DNA of 6,985 bases from Acidimicrobiales bacterium (GTDB lineage Bacteria; Actinomycetota; Acidimicrobiia; Acidimicrobiales; Palsa-688). A program made the position numbers and the translations under genes. How positions within the stretch are numbered: position 1 is the first letter of the stretch; every line of letters begins with the position of its first letter. The stretch covers positions 1 to 6,985 of the forward strand of contig JAFAWZ010000238.1 of the NCBI GenBank assembly GCA_019241495.1, read 5' to 3'. This document shows positions 6,168-6,985 of this stretch, in pieces. A model generated the notes under the pieces. It searched no databases and was not told the DNA's origin. It saw only the letters and a list, made by a program, of their open reading frames with translations.

Positions 6168-6985
6168 ACCGCCCGTCCGCACTGGGCCCACCGACGGGGT
6201 CCACCCGGGTGGCGGGCGTCATCGGCGACCCCATCGACCATTCTCTGTCACCCGTGCTGCACAATGCCGCTTTCCAGGCCTTGGGCATCGACTGGGTGTA
6301 CGTGGCCTTCCGGGTGGCGGTAGGCCAGGGAGGCGCGGCTATCGAGGCCATGCGCACCTTGGACCTGGCCGGCCTGTCGGTGACCATGCCCCACAAAGCG
6401 GAGGCGGCCCTCTCGGTGGACCGGTTGGGACCCGTGGCGACCACGCTGGGTGTTGTGAACACGGTCAGCTGGTCCAAGACCTCGCTGGGTCCGGAGCTCG
6501 TGGGGGAGTCGACCGACGGAGCGGGCTTTCTCGACGCGGTGCGGGGCGACGACGGGTTCGACCCGGCCGGCCGGTCCTGTGTGGTGGTCGGCGCTGGTGG
6601 AGCGGCCCGGGCGGTAACCCTGGCCTTGGCGGGAGCAGGGGCGGCGTCGGTCACCGTCATCGCCCGCAGGTCGGCACCGGCCGAGTTGTGCGCCGAGCTG
6701 GCTGGACCGGCCGGGCGGGCCGTTCTTGCCGGCGACCGTTCCGGCTTCGACGAGGCTGTAAGCGACGCTTCGCTGGTCGTCAACGCCACCCCCGTCGGTA
6801 TGGCTTCGGGCGACGGCATGCCGCTTGACCTGGACGCCAAGTTGATCTCGGCGTCGCACTACGTGGCCGACCTCATCTACTCCCCTGCTGTGACCCCCCT
6901 GCTGGTGAGGGCGCGCCAGGCCGGGGCATCCCGGTCAAACGGCCTGAGAATGCTCATCCACCAGGCCGCCCGGCAGGTCGAGCTC
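6164..6985 (+). CDS. aroE: Shikimate dehydrogenase, 3' end outside window
   Basis: Reduces 3-dehydroshikimate to shikimate in chorismate and aromatic amino-acid synthesis. The frame is open for 274 codons to the right edge with no stop. The substrate domain has VIGDPIDHSLSP (19-30, with shikimate-binding S27 and S29), LSVTMPHKAEA (71-81, catalytic K78) and GVVNTV (96-101). The partner Asp is D118 in ESTDGAGF (115-122), where most relatives have NTDG. The nucleotide-binding GAGGAAR (143-149) and a basic RR at 168-169 suggest NADP(H). NATPVGM (207-213), ADLIYSPAVTPLL (235-247) and NGLRMLIHQAARQVEL (259-274) are the family's closing motifs, so only a few residues are missing. The start is uncertain: TTG 6164 gives a 4-base TTGA overlap with the mltG stop, while GTG 6143 and GTG 6209 are also in frame. 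The last would begin just 3 codons before VIGDP. None has a clear ribosome binding site. It is probably translated by coupling to mltG. Confidence 0.95.
   Translation, partial: MNRPSALGPPTGSTRVAGVIGDPIDHSLSPVLHNAAFQALGIDWVYVAFRVAVGQGGAAIEAMRTLDLAGLSVTMPHKAEAALSVDRLGPVATTLGVVNTVSWSKTSLGPELVGESTDGAGFLDAVRGDDGFDPAGRSCVVVGAGGAARAVTLALAGAGAASVTVIARRSAPAELCAELAGPAGRAVLAGDRSGFDEAVSDASLVVNATPVGMASGDGMPLDLDAKLISASHYVADLIYSPAVTPLLVRARQAGASRSNGLRMLIHQAARQVEL

Noticed and set aside
6079..6840. Antisense open frame of 253 codons opposite aroE
   Set aside because: The + strand carries complete AroE motifs through this region; the reverse translation is Ser/Ala/Pro/Arg-rich noise.

Overview
This is a high-G+C, gene-dense stretch of bacterial chromosome with all seven recognisable genes on the + strand and codon third positions strongly biased to G or C. 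The order DUF948-type membrane protein, DUF6167-type small protein, alaS, ruvX, mltG, aroE is the arrangement known from many Actinobacteria. The divergence of the proteins from the familiar Streptomyces and Mycobacterium versions, with hisS next to this block, suggests a less-studied actinobacterial lineage, possibly Acidimicrobiia. That placement is inference and cannot be settled from the window alone.

Layout: 1-81 is a short non-coding leader. 82-1335 is hisS (histidyl-tRNA synthetase). After a 49-base gap, 1385-1726 and 1726-1959 encode two small, probably membrane-linked proteins joined by a one-base TGATG overlap. 1973-4546 is alaS (alanyl-tRNA synthetase), followed 15 bases later by ruvX (4562-4996), 4 bases later by mltG (5001-6167), and by aroE, which starts at about 6164 overlapping the mltG stop and runs off the right edge. 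No RNA genes, mobile elements, CRISPR arrays, long repeats or convincing terminators were seen.

Functionally this is housekeeping: two class II aminoacyl-tRNA synthetases, a RuvX/YqgF nuclease-fold protein with roles in rRNA processing or DNA repair, a membrane-bound enzyme that terminates peptidoglycan glycan strands, and a shikimate-pathway dehydrogenase. Spacing suggests up to three transcription starts (before hisS, before the DUF948 gene, before alaS), with alaS-ruvX-mltG-aroE as one operon.

The most interesting non-coding signal is a shared heptamer, GTARYCT, placed 8-10 bases before exactly these three start codons. It looks like a -10 element driving leaderless or near-leaderless transcripts. 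I found no new biological system here; the other findings are residue-level deviations in well-known enzymes.
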